Assembly: GCA_937951345.1 (NCBI GenBank) | Contig: CALFCF010000048.1 | Span: forward strand, 62,001-126,000 | DNA: 64,000 nt | Origin: an uncultured Granulosicoccaceae bacterium | GTDB lineage: Bacteria; Pseudomonadota; Gammaproteobacteria; Granulosicoccales; Granulosicoccaceae | Reading direction: 5' to 3' | Shown: one piece after another, positions 50,250-61,282 of the stretch | Layout of the letters: the number at the start of each line of letters is the position of its first letter | Position numbering within the stretch: the stretch's first letter is position 1 | Position numbers and translations under genes: made by a program | Notes under the pieces: model-generated | Told to the model about the DNA's origin: nothing | Database searches by the model: none | The model's input: only the letters and a program-made list of their open reading frames with translations

Positions 50250-50303
50250 TGGCAGCCATGTCGAAGCAGGCACGCGACACCCCGTGAGTGATAGACTAAT
50301 TTA

Positions 50304-51209
50304 ATGGTCGATGATAATTTCAGTCAGGGTGCAGCATGGATGCGCGGGAAGATTATGCCTACCAGCGAGGCCGCACTACCGGTAACCGACTGGGGGCTTA
50401 CTCATTCGGATATCACGTACGACGTTGTACACGTATGGGACGGGCGTTTTTTCAGACTGAATGACTATCTGACGCGGTTTGAAAAGAGTATTGCAAGATG
50501 TCATTTGCGCATCGACCAGTCCCGGAATGATATCCGGCAGATTCTACACAGCATTGTTGCGCGTTCAGGCTTGACCCGATCCTATGTGTCTATGGTTGCC
50601 AGTCGTGGACAACCACGTATTGCAGGTAGCCGCGATCCACGCGACTGTGAAAATCACTTTTACGCCTGGTGCGTGCCGTTTGTTTGGGTATTTGATGAAG
50701 CTGTACGTAAGCGCGGTGCACATTTGTACGTTCCCGGCGATATTCGGCGTATCGCTGCAAATGCAGTCAACCCGCTTGCCAAGAACTATCAGTGGGGCGA
50801 TTTCACGCAAGGGTTATTGCAGGCGAAAGAATCCGGTTTCGACAATACGCTTTTATTGGATTCAGAAGGTCATGTAACAGAAGGACCCGGATTTAACGTT
50901 TTTGTCGTTAAAGACGGTCACGCAAAAACAGCGAAAACAGGTGTACTGGAAGGTATCACCCGTAAAGTCACCATGGAGATTTGTAAGCACCATAGCGTAG
51001 AAGTATCAGAAATCGACATCAGTCTGAATGATCTTTACGATGCTGATGAAGTGTTTGCTACGACGACCGGCGGCGGGCTGGTATCAATCACACGTATCAA
51101 CCAGCATACTTTCTCAAACGACAAACCCGGTGAGATGTGCAGCATGCTGCAAAACACCTATTGGCAATGGCACAACAGCGATATGAGTGAAACGGTCGAC
51201 TACGGCTGA
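50304..51209 (+). CDS. Aminotransferase class IV (branched-chain / D-amino-acid transaminase-like)
   Basis: GLTHSDITYDVVHVWDGRFFRLNDYLTRFEKS, NPLAKNYQWGDFTQGLLQAKESGFDNTLLLDSEGHVTEGPGFNVFVV. Confidence 0.92.
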   Translation: MVDDNFSQGAAWMRGKIMPTSEAALPVTDWGLTHSDITYDVVHVWDGRFFRLNDYLTRFEKSIARCHLRIDQSRNDIRQILHSIVARSGLTRSYVSMVASRGQPRIAGSRDPRDCENHFYAWCVPFVWVFDEAVRKRGAHLYVPGDIRRIAANAVNPLAKNYQWGDFTQGLLQAKESGFDNTLLLDSEGHVTEGPGFNVFVVKDGHAKTAKTGVLEGITRKVTMEICKHHSVEVSEIDISLNDLYDADEVFATTTGGGLVSITRINQHTFSNDKPGEMCSMLQNTYWQWHNSDMSETVDYG

Positions 51210-51351
51210 CCCGGTATAGGCTGTAAGTCGAGTGGTGCGGGGGTTCATTCGCGCCAATCGATGTCATTGCCGGGTTTGCAGCCGCGGTCGTAACAGCCGC
51301 TGTCGTAACGTAACCTGAGTTGCAGCTAAAGCAGCAAAGTAAGTACGACCC

Positions 51352-51561
51352 TCAAGCGTTAAACGTATCTTTACCTAAGTGCTTATAGACAGGGCAGTGG
51401 CTGACGATCGAGGTTCCGGTTAGTACCGCGCCAATCAGGGTCAGTAGAAACCCGAAAAACGAGCCGAAGCCGAGGCTGGCGATGCCTATGGTCATAACAA
51501 GCACCCCTGCACCCAGTCGCAGAGTTCTTTCATTAGAGCTGATATTTCTGACGAGATTCAT
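51352..51561 (-). CDS. DUF2892 (YgaP-like) small membrane protein
   Basis: MNLVRNISSNERTLRLGAGVLVMTIGIASLG... GTSIVSHCPVYKHLG. Confidence 0.85.
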   Translation of the reverse strand: MNLVRNISSNERTLRLGAGVLVMTIGIASLGFGSFFGFLLTLIGAVLTGTSIVSHCPVYKHLGKDTFNA

Positions 51562-51759
51562 GCGTAATACCCTTGATTATGTGTAATTAATCGATAGGAG
51601 AAATCGTAACAGGTATACGGTAACCGCAACACAAGGATTTCGGCAAAATATCTGGCATCTTTTTAAAGAGTTTTGCAATTATCTGCAGTTATGTGCAAGG
51701 TTTCGCACGCAGATAAGACGATCGATTGAAATCGGCTCTGGCTAATTGAACTTGATTCC

Positions 51760-53331
51760 TCAGTTACTGCAGGCACTCATAAAGCTCGATCCGCTAAAAT
51801 CACGAGCGCTAAAGTCTAAAATGCTGCCATCAGATGCGAGTGCGGCCACAGTGAATACATTGCAGACATTGCGACTGATGAGCTCACCAGAAAAAACAGT
51901 ATTTTCGACAAAGCCTAGCAGTTCATCATCGACCCTGACTTCAAAGCCAGCAATCTCCACATCATTCGGGTTGTCTACTTGCCATGTCAACAATACAGTC
52001 GATGCACCCACAAAGAATGAATGGTTAATATTACTGACACGGACGGCTGGATCAACTCTCGGATTGTTGATCGGTTGTGCTGATGATGTGACAACACCGC
52101 TTATTCGGTTAACTAAAATCTCGTTAGAGAATTCACCGCGGTTACCTGCATCATCCACCGTACGTACACGGTAACGGGCCTCATCATTTGGACCAACATT
52201 AAGATTAAAAAACAGGCTAATGTTATTTAGTGTTGTGGCTATAAGCTCATCATCACGAAAAACTTCTACCGAAATCTGTGGAAAAACACTGGGCACCCGA
52301 TTCCAAAACAACTCCACTTGTGTCGAGCTGTAAACCTGGGCTGTCAACTGCAGATTAAAACTGCTAGCCGTGTTTGCATCCACCAATGGACTTGCACCAG
52401 GTGGCGCCGGCAGAAAGCCTTCCGATGGACCATCGCCAAAGCAACTGATCGTACCGCTCTCAGCACGAACGCCACATATCGGTGAGTCACCGCCAATCTG
52501 AGCACTGCGCTCGATGGAGGACAGCGCGACATCAAACGGGAACTCTTCAATCAACGGATCTGTAGAGAACATCGTCGGTTCGCGAAACGAACAGTCCAGC
52601 AGTTGATCCATGCCCAGACCACAGATCGAACCTGTTGTCACAGTCAGATCACTATAGGGCCCGTCGATCGGTGGTGTTATATCTGCAAATTCATTGAGCA
52701 CAAAGCACTCTATATCACCGTTGCCAGTCAAACCGCAGGCCGACAACCTAGATAGGTCAAGATCAATAAAGGGCCCTTCAACGGGCTGATCAAATACAAA
52801 TGAATCAACCGTCGACCAGCAATGGATATCACCATTGACATCAATACCACAACTGGCCTCACGCCCGGCATCTACTTTTACAAAGCCACCGGGAACGTCC
52901 GGTACATCCAACTGCCCGTTAGTACCAAGCCCCCAGCATTGCACCCTATTATTTTCATCGATCGCGCAGGTATGATTGATACCCGCTGACAGACTGACAA
53001 CCGGCGCATCGAATTCAGGCACCTGCAACACACCAAAAGCATCCGCCCCCCAACACTCAACACCACCATCCAGCGTGATTCCGCAGGTATGTTGCTGACC
53101 GGCCGAAATTTCACGCATTAGCGGCAAATCACCGGGTGGTAGAAAACGGGTTGCAACAGGTGTGGTTGTACATTCAACCTGGCCGGAGGAGTCCAGCGCA
53201 CAAATATGCTGGGCACCGGGTGCTACCTGTTCAAACGATTGCGCTGTCGCAATTGAATACCAGCAACTTAACAAACACATTGCAAAAATCTTTGTTGGTA
53301 TTACCAAAATTTTTTTATTGCTTATTTTCAA
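51760..53331 (-). CDS. Secreted RCC1-like repeat protein with FN3-like module (paralog 1)
   Basis: Repeats CAIDENNRVQCWGLGTNGQL etc.; FN3-like YSSTQVELFWNR; likely TTG start at 53331 (LKISNKKILVIP... signal peptide). The called ORF extends to 53415. Confidence 0.75.
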   Translation of the reverse strand: MKISNKKILVIPTKIFAMCLLSCWYSIATAQSFEQVAPGAQHICALDSSGQVECTTTPVATRFLPPGDLPLMREISAGQQHTCGITLDGGVECWGADAFGVLQVPEFDAPVVSLSAGINHTCAIDENNRVQCWGLGTNGQLDVPDVPGGFVKVDAGREASCGIDVNGDIHCWSTVDSFVFDQPVEGPFIDLDLSRLSACGLTGNGDIECFVLNEFADITPPIDGPYSDLTVTTGSICGLGMDQLLDCSFREPTMFSTDPLIEEFPFDVALSSIERSAQIGGDSPICGVRAESGTISCFGDGPSEGFLPAPPGASPLVDANTASSFNLQLTAQVYSSTQVELFWNRVPSVFPQISVEVFRDDELIATTLNNISLFFNLNVGPNDEARYRVRTVDDAGNRGEFSNEILVNRISGVVTSSAQPINNPRVDPAVRVSNINHSFFVGASTVLLTWQVDNPNDVEIAGFEVRVDDELLGFVENTVFSGELISRNVCNVFTVAALASDGSILDFSARDFSGSSFMSACSN

Positions 53332-53392
53332 GCTATTGCTCCATCCTATCAAATACAACAAATCACAAGGTTCAATTAAAGCGGTGTGAACC

Positions 53393-54982
53393 TTAACCGG
53401 GGCAACGAAAAACACGTCGACTGCTCGAATTTAACGAAATCGAACTGAACTCCAATATTTCACCATCTCCTGCAATCGCCGCAATGCTATATACATTGCA
53501 CTGATTGTTGGTATCGACTTCTCCGGCAAATACTTCTTGTTCAACAAAGTCAATCAGTTGATCGTTCAGGCGAAACTCATAACCTGCTATAGCAACGTTA
53601 CCAGGGTTCTCGACTTCCCAGAACAGAAATATCTGCGTTCCACTTCCATCAGCTGAACCCCCAAAAAAAGTAGACCTAATATTTGTAATCTGTAGTAGTG
53701 AATCTGTACGTGGATTGTCTATCGGTTGTGACTGGCCAACTTCACGCGTTACGCTGTTTACCAGAATTTCATTGGATAGCGGACCCGTGTTACCTGCCTC
53801 GTCAACAGTCCTGACACGATAACTGACCTCATCGTTATCACCGACATCACCATTAAAAAAGAAGCTGGCATTGTTCTGCGTTGTTGCAACCAGTTCGTCA
53901 TCGCGGAACACTTCAACTGAAAGTGGTGGGAAAGCTGTGGGTAAGCGATTCCAGAACAACTCAACTTGTGTCGGGCTATAAACCGATGCGGCCAGCTGCA
54001 GAGCAATATTACTTGCGTTGACCGAACCAGCCATCGAAGGGGCACCCGGAGGCGACGGTAAATTTCCATCCTGAGGTCCATCACCAAAACAACTAACCGT
54101 ACCACTCTCAGCACGTACACCACAGATCGGCGAACCGCCGAACACTATTATTGTGCTGCTTTCAATCGACGAGAATGCAACATCCAACGGATATTGATCA
54201 GCCTGGGTATCAAGTGTGAAGTTTGCGGGCGACGCAAACGAGCAATCAAGCAATTGATCCATGCCCAGACCACAAATTGCAGTGGGCGTTACCGTCAAAT
54301 CAGTGTAAGGACCATTGGTAGGCGGATTCAGATTTCGTAACGCCTGCGAAACGAAGCATTCAATATCACCATTGGCAGTCAATCCACAGGCGTGGAAAAT
54401 CGAGACATCAAGATCAATGAAAGGACCTACTATCGGTTGATCAAAAACAAACTGTTCGACTGTAGACCAGCAGTGGATTTCGCCAACTGTATCAATACCA
54501 CAGGTTGCTTCACGGCCAGCGTCTACCTCGACAAACCCACCCGGCACATCCGGTACATTCAATTGTTCATTACTATTTAAGCCCCAGCACTGCGCCTGAT
54601 TGTTCTGGTCAATCGCGCAGGTGTGATTAAAGCCTGCCGACAGAGCGACTACAGGCGCATCAAATTCAGGCACCCGTAACGCGCCGAACGCATCAACACC
54701 CCAGCATTCGACGCCTCCGTCCAATGTAATTCCACAGGAATGCTGCTGACCGACAGCAATGGCACTCATCAGCGGCAAATCATCCGGCGGCAGAAAACGG
54801 GTTGCAATAGGCGTGGCTGTGCATTCAACCTGGCCTGAGGTGTCGAGTGCACAAACATGTGCAAAACCTGCGTCTACCTGCTCAAATGACTGGGCTGTTG
54901 CTGGTGAGAACACCGCAACAAGAAGAAACGCAGGTACGCAAAGCAATACCCGACAAAGGTCTAAATGCAGATTTATTTTCAT
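53393..54982 (-). CDS. Secreted RCC1-like repeat protein with FN3-like module (paralog 2)
   Basis: Signal peptide MKINLHLDLCRVLLCVPAFLLVAVFSPATAQ; collinear with the downstream paralog along its length. Confidence 0.82.
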   Translation of the reverse strand: MKINLHLDLCRVLLCVPAFLLVAVFSPATAQSFEQVDAGFAHVCALDTSGQVECTATPIATRFLPPDDLPLMSAIAVGQQHSCGITLDGGVECWGVDAFGALRVPEFDAPVVALSAGFNHTCAIDQNNQAQCWGLNSNEQLNVPDVPGGFVEVDAGREATCGIDTVGEIHCWSTVEQFVFDQPIVGPFIDLDVSIFHACGLTANGDIECFVSQALRNLNPPTNGPYTDLTVTPTAICGLGMDQLLDCSFASPANFTLDTQADQYPLDVAFSSIESSTIIVFGGSPICGVRAESGTVSCFGDGPQDGNLPSPPGAPSMAGSVNASNIALQLAASVYSPTQVELFWNRLPTAFPPLSVEVFRDDELVATTQNNASFFFNGDVGDNDEVSYRVRTVDEAGNTGPLSNEILVNSVTREVGQSQPIDNPRTDSLLQITNIRSTFFGGSADGSGTQIFLFWEVENPGNVAIAGYEFRLNDQLIDFVEQEVFAGEVDTNNQCNVYSIAAIAGDGEILEFSSISLNSSSRRVFRCPG

Positions 54983-55167
54983 AATATGAAGCCGACTGTT
55001 TTGTTTATTTAGCGCAGTATCCTACCTTCAAAAACCATTATTTGGGCTTTTTATCCTATAAATTGACAATTGGTAACACGTATCAGGAGATTTCAGAGGA
55101 CTGGGGACAGCCGATAGTAGATTAACCGCTGCCGCGAAGCCGGGTAGAGGTGCAGTTCAGCAACAAT

Positions 55168-55974
55168 CTACGGTCTGAGCTGATACCACAGCATACCGAT
55201 CCACTCATGCATAGAGCGATCCATGTTGCTGAGGAAATAGATATCCGGTCGGTACCACGGTGCTTCAAGTACCAGAAAGTCGGTCGGGGCCATGCTGAAC
55301 GTTGCACCGTGGCGCTCAAGCATCAAGGCCGTACGGGGTAGATGAATCGCTGAACTGGTGACCACAACGCGACTGCCTTCGGTAGTCATCCGGTCACCGG
55401 ATACAGTTCTGAGATCGGTGCGGGTTTCAATATCGAGGGCTTGTACCGCTGACAGGACTTCGGCCTCCGTATCACGCGTGTGATCAAACAGAATAATCTT
55501 TTCGTCCGGTACGCCCAGCTCAGACGCCCACCGCCGTTGCGCTTCTGCGTGACTGATCGGACTTTGAAACGGTGTGCCACTTAGCGCGAGATAAGCGTTT
55601 GGTTGTGTCTTCCATAAACGTACACCTTCGGTCACCCGCGATAGTGCAGTCGCCATCAACAATGAATTGTTAGGCGCATCGTCCTTATAGATATGTCCGT
55701 TACCTAAAACCAGTATTAGCGCGGTGTCCTCTGGCGCTTTCGGCAGTACCGGGTAGCGGAATTCCAGTTTCGAGACGAAAAAATTGCTGACAGGTGGAAA
55801 CGATAACACCGTCAGTGCGATGACAAGGGCAAATGCAGCCGCTGCGCAGAGTCGCGTCAATTGTTTTGACCCGACCATACAAATAAACAGCAGGGCAGCC
55901 AGTAGCAGAAAAGCGCCGGGCACAATGTGCGTAAAGACCGACACCAGTTTCTTGATCAGAAAACCGTCGATCAT
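55168..55974 (-). CDS. YdcF/ElyC family (DUF218) protein
   Basis: ALILVLGNGH, EAEVLSAVQAL, VVVTSSAIHLPRTALMLERHG; two N-terminal TMs. Confidence 0.85.
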   Translation of the reverse strand: MIDGFLIKKLVSVFTHIVPGAFLLLAALLFICMVGSKQLTRLCAAAAFALVIALTVLSFPPVSNFFVSKLEFRYPVLPKAPEDTALILVLGNGHIYKDDAPNNSLLMATALSRVTEGVRLWKTQPNAYLALSGTPFQSPISHAEAQRRWASELGVPDEKIILFDHTRDTEAEVLSAVQALDIETRTDLRTVSGDRMTTEGSRVVVTSSAIHLPRTALMLERHGATFSMAPTDFLVLEAPWYRPDIYFLSNMDRSMHEWIGMLWYQLRP

Positions 55975-56040
55975 CGATAACAGAATCCCGTGTAGGCCGT
56001 GTAGGTATAGGCTGTGGAAAGACCCTGTTAATACTGCAGA

Positions 56041-57480
56041 TTAAGTGCCATTAATATATTCGACAGCCGCCTGAATCCGCGAAGCTACTTGTTGCGGTCC
56101 AATCAACCAGACGGTTTGTTCCAATGGTGGCGACTTCGTGTTACCGGTCAATGCCACTCTGAGTGGCAGGCCGAGTTTTCCGAAACCGATGCCCATCTCT
56201 TCAACGGTTGCTTTTATAGCGGCATCAATCGCGTCAGCGCTCCAGTTACCGGCACGCTCAAGATCAGCAAATTTGATTGCAACCTGCTGCAAAGGCTCTA
56301 CTGCCTGTTCCTTGAGTTGTTTTTGTGCCGCTTTCGGGTCGTATTCAGCAGGTGCCGCGAAAAAGTAGTGACTTTCGTCCGCCATCTGCTTGAAGGTGTT
56401 GCAGCGCTCTTTCTGCAATTCAGCAATGGTCGAAACCATAGCGCTGTCAACAGTGCTTGCATCACCCGTCTGCCCAGTCTGCCCATCTACCGAATCACTT
56501 AGAAACTGATTAAACGCTGCACCCAACTGTTTCTCAGATAAACCCAGCATGTGCTGTTGATTAACCCAGTCCAGCTTTTCCTGATTAAAAACCGAACCGG
56601 ATTTGTTAACAGCCTCAAGTGAAAACAAGCCTTTCAGTTCGTCTATAGAAAATATTTCCTGATCCTTATGCGACCAGCCTAAACGGGCCAGATAGTTGAG
56701 CAATCCTTCCGGCAGGTAACCATCATCCTTGTATTGCATGACGCTGACAGCACCATGTCGTTTCGACAGTCGTTTCTTGTCTTCACCGAGAATCATCGGT
56801 AGATGCGCATAGGCCGGCAGATCAGCACCCAGTGCTTTTAATATGTTGATTTGACGTGGTGTATTGTTGACGTGATCATCACCACGTATCACGTGCGTGA
56901 TGTTCATGTCATAGTCGTCAACCACCACCGTCAGATTGTAAGTCGGCGTGCCATCAGATCGCATGATGACCAAATCGTCGAGCTCTGCATTGGCAATTTC
57001 AATGCGCCCTTTCACCAGATCATCAATAACCACCGTTCCGTCAAGAGGATTACGAAAGCGCACAACCGGCTTTACACCGGCGGGCGGCTTATCACTCCGG
57101 TCACGCCAGAAGCCGTTATAGCGGGGTTTCTGCTTGAGCTTCATTGCGTCATCGCGCATTTGCTGCAACTCCTCGGGTGAGCAGTAACAGTAATAAGCAT
57201 GTCCTTGTTCCAGCAGACTTGCAACGACCTCTCGATACCGATCGAATCGATCGGTCTGGAAGACAGGGCCTTCATCAGCATCCAGACCGAGCCACTGCAT
57301 TCCGTCAAGAATCGCCTGTACCGACGCTTCAGTGGATCGCTCGCGATCCGTATCCTCCACGCGCAGCACAAACTCACCACCATGGCATCTTGCGTATAAC
57401 CAGCAGAACAAAGCGGTTCTTGCCCCGCCGATATGCAAATAGCCTGTCGGGCTGGGGGCAAAACGTGTACGAACGGTCAT
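56041..57480 (-). CDS. gltX: Glutamate-tRNA ligase
   Basis: [21 protein letters not shown] and KRLSKRHG motifs; start at [11 protein letters not shown]. Confidence 0.96.
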   Translation of the reverse strand: MTVRTRFAPSPTGYLHIGGARTALFCWLYARCHGGEFVLRVEDTDRERSTEASVQAILDGMQWLGLDADEGPVFQTDRFDRYREVVASLLEQGHAYYCYCSPEELQQMRDDAMKLKQKPRYNGFWRDRSDKPPAGVKPVVRFRNPLDGTVVIDDLVKGRIEIANAELDDLVIMRSDGTPTYNLTVVVDDYDMNITHVIRGDDHVNNTPRQINILKALGADLPAYAHLPMILGEDKKRLSKRHGAVSVMQYKDDGYLPEGLLNYLARLGWSHKDQEIFSIDELKGLFSLEAVNKSGSVFNQEKLDWVNQQHMLGLSEKQLGAAFNQFLSDSVDGQTGQTGDASTVDSAMVSTIAELQKERCNTFKQMADESHYFFAAPAEYDPKAAQKQLKEQAVEPLQQVAIKFADLERAGNWSADAIDAAIKATVEEMGIGFGKLGLPLRVALTGNTKSPPLEQTVWLIGPQQVASRIQAAVEYINGT

Positions 57481-57641
57481 TATCTGGGCTCGGGGAGAAG
57501 AGATGGTACGGGGATAAGTGTAGCAAATGCAGGCATCGAACCCCTGCCCATTCGACATATAATCGAGGCTTTAAACTCGAAGCACTGATAGAGATCGAAC
57601 AAGTCTGGACCGGGACGCACGATTCTTGCACTTGATCACGC

Positions 57642-58385
57642 ATGAACATACCAGCTGAACTTTCAGAGCATATTAACTTTAGCTGGACATCCTGTGCCTC
57701 CACGGATGTCGGCCATATGCGACGCGCTAACGAGGACTCTTTCCTCGACGCGCGCGAGAACGGTCTATGGGTGGTTGCCGATGGCATGGGTGGTCACAGC
57801 CGCGGGGATCTGGCCAGCCAGACGATTATTCGTCAATTGGTGGATTTTGCGCCCGGCAATACCGCCGAGGATTCTATCGACGATCTGAAGAGCCGCCTGT
57901 ATGCAGCTAACACAGCCTGCCGTGACAAAGCGCGCGGCGACGTGATTGGCAGCACCGTAGCAATTTTATTGTCGCAAGGTGGCATGTGTTATTGCCTGTG
58001 GGCAGGCGACAGTCGTATCTACCGCCTGCGTGATGATGAGCTGGAGCAGATTACTGAAGATCACAGTCTGGTGCAGGAGCTTTACAAACGCGGTGAAATT
58101 TCAGCCAACGATCTGGAAACACATCCTTCATCAAATGTCATAACGCGAGCCATCGGGGTGCACGAAACGCTGGAAGTTGCGGTTGTCGAAGCACCTGTTA
58201 AGCCGGGCGACCGATTCCTGGTTTGCAGCGACGGGTTGTTTAAAGACGTGAAAATTGACGAAATAAAAAATTGCCTGGCCGCACCGACTCCGAATCAGGC
58301 ACTGCGCGACCTGGTTGCACAGGCACTGGCGCGAGGCGGTAGTGATAACGTGACCGCTATTGTCGTACAGGCCGCTTTTAGCTGA
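57642..58385 (+). CDS. PP2C-family Ser/Thr phosphatase (Stp1-like)
   Basis: DVGHMRRANEDSF, WVVADGMGGHSRGD, LVCSDGLFKDV, GGSDNVTAIVV. Confidence 0.93.
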   Translation: MNIPAELSEHINFSWTSCASTDVGHMRRANEDSFLDARENGLWVVADGMGGHSRGDLASQTIIRQLVDFAPGNTAEDSIDDLKSRLYAANTACRDKARGDVIGSTVAILLSQGGMCYCLWAGDSRIYRLRDDELEQITEDHSLVQELYKRGEISANDLETHPSSNVITRAIGVHETLEVAVVEAPVKPGDRFLVCSDGLFKDVKIDEIKNCLAAPTPNQALRDLVAQALARGGSDNVTAIVVQAAFS

Positions 58386-58525
58386 CCAAGTCTTCGGCTG
58401 ACCAAGCCTTGCTAACCGATACAGCACTACGCTAGCCTGCTCTATTCATGAAGGGTTCGCCAATTTCAATTGAGCTTAAGTCAGCTTAACCGTCATTAAT
58501 CTTTTAAATCTGCGAACAGTTAATT

Positions 58526-61129
58526 TCAAGCCACCTGATCCCGCGGAACACGTTTAGTGAATGTCAGTTCACCATCACTGACATCAACATATACCAGCGA
58601 ACCTTCTCCATACTCACCACGCAGGATCTCTTCAGCCAACGGGTTCTGGAGATGCTCCTGAATGGCCCGCTTAAGTGGGCGTGCACCGTAGACAGGATCG
58701 AACCCGGCATCACCAACCTTATCAAGGGCAGCATCACTCAGCTCAAGATGAATCTGCCTGCTTTCAAGTCGTTTCGCCAGCTGTCGAATTTGTATAGCGC
58801 AAATTTTGCGGATATCTTCTTTTGATAATGGTCGAAACACCACCGGTTCATCGATGCGATTGACAAATTCAGGCCTGAATTGCTGAGCGACAATCTCCAT
58901 CACGGCTTCTTTCATTTTCAGGTAGTTGGCATCACCGGCAAGCTCCTGAATCACATGGCTACCGAGGTTTGACGTCATAACAATTACAGCATTACGAAAG
59001 TCTACTGTTCGTCCCTGTCCATCAGTTAGCCGCCCGTCATCAAGCACCTGCAATAAAATATTGAATACATCAGCATGTGCTTTTTCCACTTCATCCAGCA
59101 GAATGACCGAGTAGGGTTTGCGCCGAATAGCCTCTGTCAGATAACCCCCTTCTTCGTAACCAACATACCCCGGAGGTGCGCCGATCAGGCGCGCTACGGA
59201 GTGCTTTTCCATAAATTCAGACATATCCACGCGCACTAGCGCATCGCGATCGTCAAAAAGAAAATCAGCCAGCGTTTTGGTAAGTTCCGTTTTGCCGACA
59301 CCGGTAGGACCAAGAAACAGAAACGATCCGATTGGCCGGTTAGGGTCCGACAATCCGGCGCGTGAGCGACGTATCGCATCAGAGACGGCTTCCACCGCTT
59401 CAAATTGACCGATGACGTGTTGCGACAACTCTTCTTTCATGCGCAATAATTTTTCCTTTTCGCCTTCAAGCATTTTGCTGACCGGAATGCCGGTCCATTT
59501 CGACACCACATCGGCAATCTCATCCGCCGTGACGTTATAACGAAGTAGTTTTAGATCAGCGGTGTCAGCATTTTCGTTGGCCTCCACCAGCTGCTTCTCG
59601 AGTTCCGGAATTCGACCGTATTGCAGTTCTGACATTCGCGCCAGGTCACCTGCCCGGCGTGCAGTTTCAAATTCCAGCTTAACGCGTTCGAGCTCTTCCT
59701 TTATATGGCTTGAACCCTGTACAGCCGCTTTTTCAGCGTTCCAGATTTCTTCCAGATCAGCGTATTCTTTTTCAAGTTCCTCTAATTGTGCTTCGAGTGC
59801 TTCCAGTCGTTGTATAGATGCCGAATCGGTCTCTTGAGCGAGCGCTTCGCGTTCGATTTTCAACTGTATGATTCGACGATCGAGACGATCAAGCTCTTCC
59901 GGTTTGGAATCGATTTCCATACGGATGTGCGATCCGGCTTCATCGATTAAATCAATCGCTTTGTCTGGCAATTGACGGTCACTGATGTAACGGTGAGAGA
60001 GCGTCGCTGCTGCAACAATGGCAGGATCGGTGATCTCGACCCCGTGGTGCACTTCGTAGCGTTCCTTTAGACCGCGAAGAATGGCAATGGTATGTTCCAC
60101 CGTTGGTTCTTCAACCAGTATTTTCTGGAAACGGCGTTCCAGTGCTGCATCTTTTTCAACATATTGGCGGTATTCATCCAGTGTAGTTGCCCCGATGCAA
60201 TGCAGTTCACCGCGTGCCAGGGCGGGCTTGAGCATGTTGCCGGCATCCATCGCACCTTCAGCCGCACCGGCATCAACAATCGTATGAATTTCATCGATGA
60301 ACAAAATGACCCGGCCTTCCTGCTGTGACAAATCCTTAAGCACTGCCTTCAGGCGTTCTTCGAATTCGCCACGGAATTTTGCACCCGCTATCAGCGATCC
60401 CAGATCGAGTGACAATACGCGTTTACCTTTGATACCGTCAGGCACTTCACCATCAACGATGCGTTGCGCCAGGCCTTCAACCAGTGCGGTTTTACCGACT
60501 CCCGGCTCACCGATGAACACCGGATTATTCTTGGAACGCCGTTGCAACACCTGTATGGCGCGACGAATTTCATCATCCCGGCCAATGACCGGATCGATCT
60601 TGCCCTGTTCTGCGCGTTCGGTCAGATCAATCGTGTATTTATCGAGTGCCTGACGCGTGTCTTCGGCGTTTTGATCATCCACATTTGCACCACCGCGCAA
60701 TTCGTCAATCGCACTCTCGACCGCTTTAGCGTTGCCGCCGTGTTGTTTAAGTAATTCTGCCAGTGAGTTGTTGTCATCATCCAGTGTCGCCAGAACAAAA
60801 AGCTCACTGGCAATGTATTTATCACCCCGCTTACCGGCTTTTTTCTCAGTCAGATTTAGCAATCGTGCCAGCCCGTTGGCTATGTGCAACTGCCCGGCAT
60901 TGCCTTCGACACGCGCCATCTGATCCAGCGACTTGCCGAGATCAGAACGTAAGGCATTGATATTGACACCCGATTTTGCCAGCAACGGTCTGACACTGGT
61001 GCCATCCTGATCGAGCATAGCAACGAGCAAATGTTCTGGCTCGATGAACTGATGATCCATTCCCAGCGCGAGCGATTGCGCCTCTTGTAACGCCAGCTGA
61101 AATCGGGATGTCAGTTTGTCCATCCGCAT
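58526..61129 (-). CDS. clpB: ATP-dependent chaperone ClpB
   Basis: 867 aa, two Walker A sites ([33 protein letters not shown]), coiled-coil middle domain. Confidence 0.97.
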   Translation of the reverse strand: MRMDKLTSRFQLALQEAQSLALGMDHQFIEPEHLLVAMLDQDGTSVRPLLAKSGVNINALRSDLGKSLDQMARVEGNAGQLHIANGLARLLNLTEKKAGKRGDKYIASELFVLATLDDDNNSLAELLKQHGGNAKAVESAIDELRGGANVDDQNAEDTRQALDKYTIDLTERAEQGKIDPVIGRDDEIRRAIQVLQRRSKNNPVFIGEPGVGKTALVEGLAQRIVDGEVPDGIKGKRVLSLDLGSLIAGAKFRGEFEERLKAVLKDLSQQEGRVILFIDEIHTIVDAGAAEGAMDAGNMLKPALARGELHCIGATTLDEYRQYVEKDAALERRFQKILVEEPTVEHTIAILRGLKERYEVHHGVEITDPAIVAAATLSHRYISDRQLPDKAIDLIDEAGSHIRMEIDSKPEELDRLDRRIIQLKIEREALAQETDSASIQRLEALEAQLEELEKEYADLEEIWNAEKAAVQGSSHIKEELERVKLEFETARRAGDLARMSELQYGRIPELEKQLVEANENADTADLKLLRYNVTADEIADVVSKWTGIPVSKMLEGEKEKLLRMKEELSQHVIGQFEAVEAVSDAIRRSRAGLSDPNRPIGSFLFLGPTGVGKTELTKTLADFLFDDRDALVRVDMSEFMEKHSVARLIGAPPGYVGYEEGGYLTEAIRRKPYSVILLDEVEKAHADVFNILLQVLDDGRLTDGQGRTVDFRNAVIVMTSNLGSHVIQELAGDANYLKMKEAVMEIVAQQFRPEFVNRIDEPVVFRPLSKEDIRKICAIQIRQLAKRLESRQIHLELSDAALDKVGDAGFDPVYGARPLKRAIQEHLQNPLAEEILRGEYGEGSLVYVDVSDGELTFTKRVPRDQVA

Positions 61130-61217
61130 AATCAGGCTCCAAAAATTTGACTGGATTTTGCTGGTCTATCAGCCACTGGAACAAGTGCGTGGCGTAACAA
61201 AACCGCGATGTTATAAA

Positions 61218-61246
61218 AAATGAGGACGTATGAGGCGCATTTCAAG
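61218..61246 (-). promoter_or_regulatory. Candidate sigma-32 (heat shock) promoter for clpB
   Basis: Minus strand CTTGAAA-N15-CTCATTT; sigma-32 consensus approximately CTTGAAA-N11-15-CCCATnT; about 90 nt upstream of clpB. Confidence 0.65.
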
Positions 61247-61282
61247 CGCTGGGCAACCACTATCAGTCGCGATTTCGAGAAG

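Noticed and set aside
59562-60923. Several plus-strand ORFs of 60-120 aa within clpB
   Set aside because: Antisense to a highly conserved gene; low-complexity Ser/Ala-rich products typical of shadow frames.
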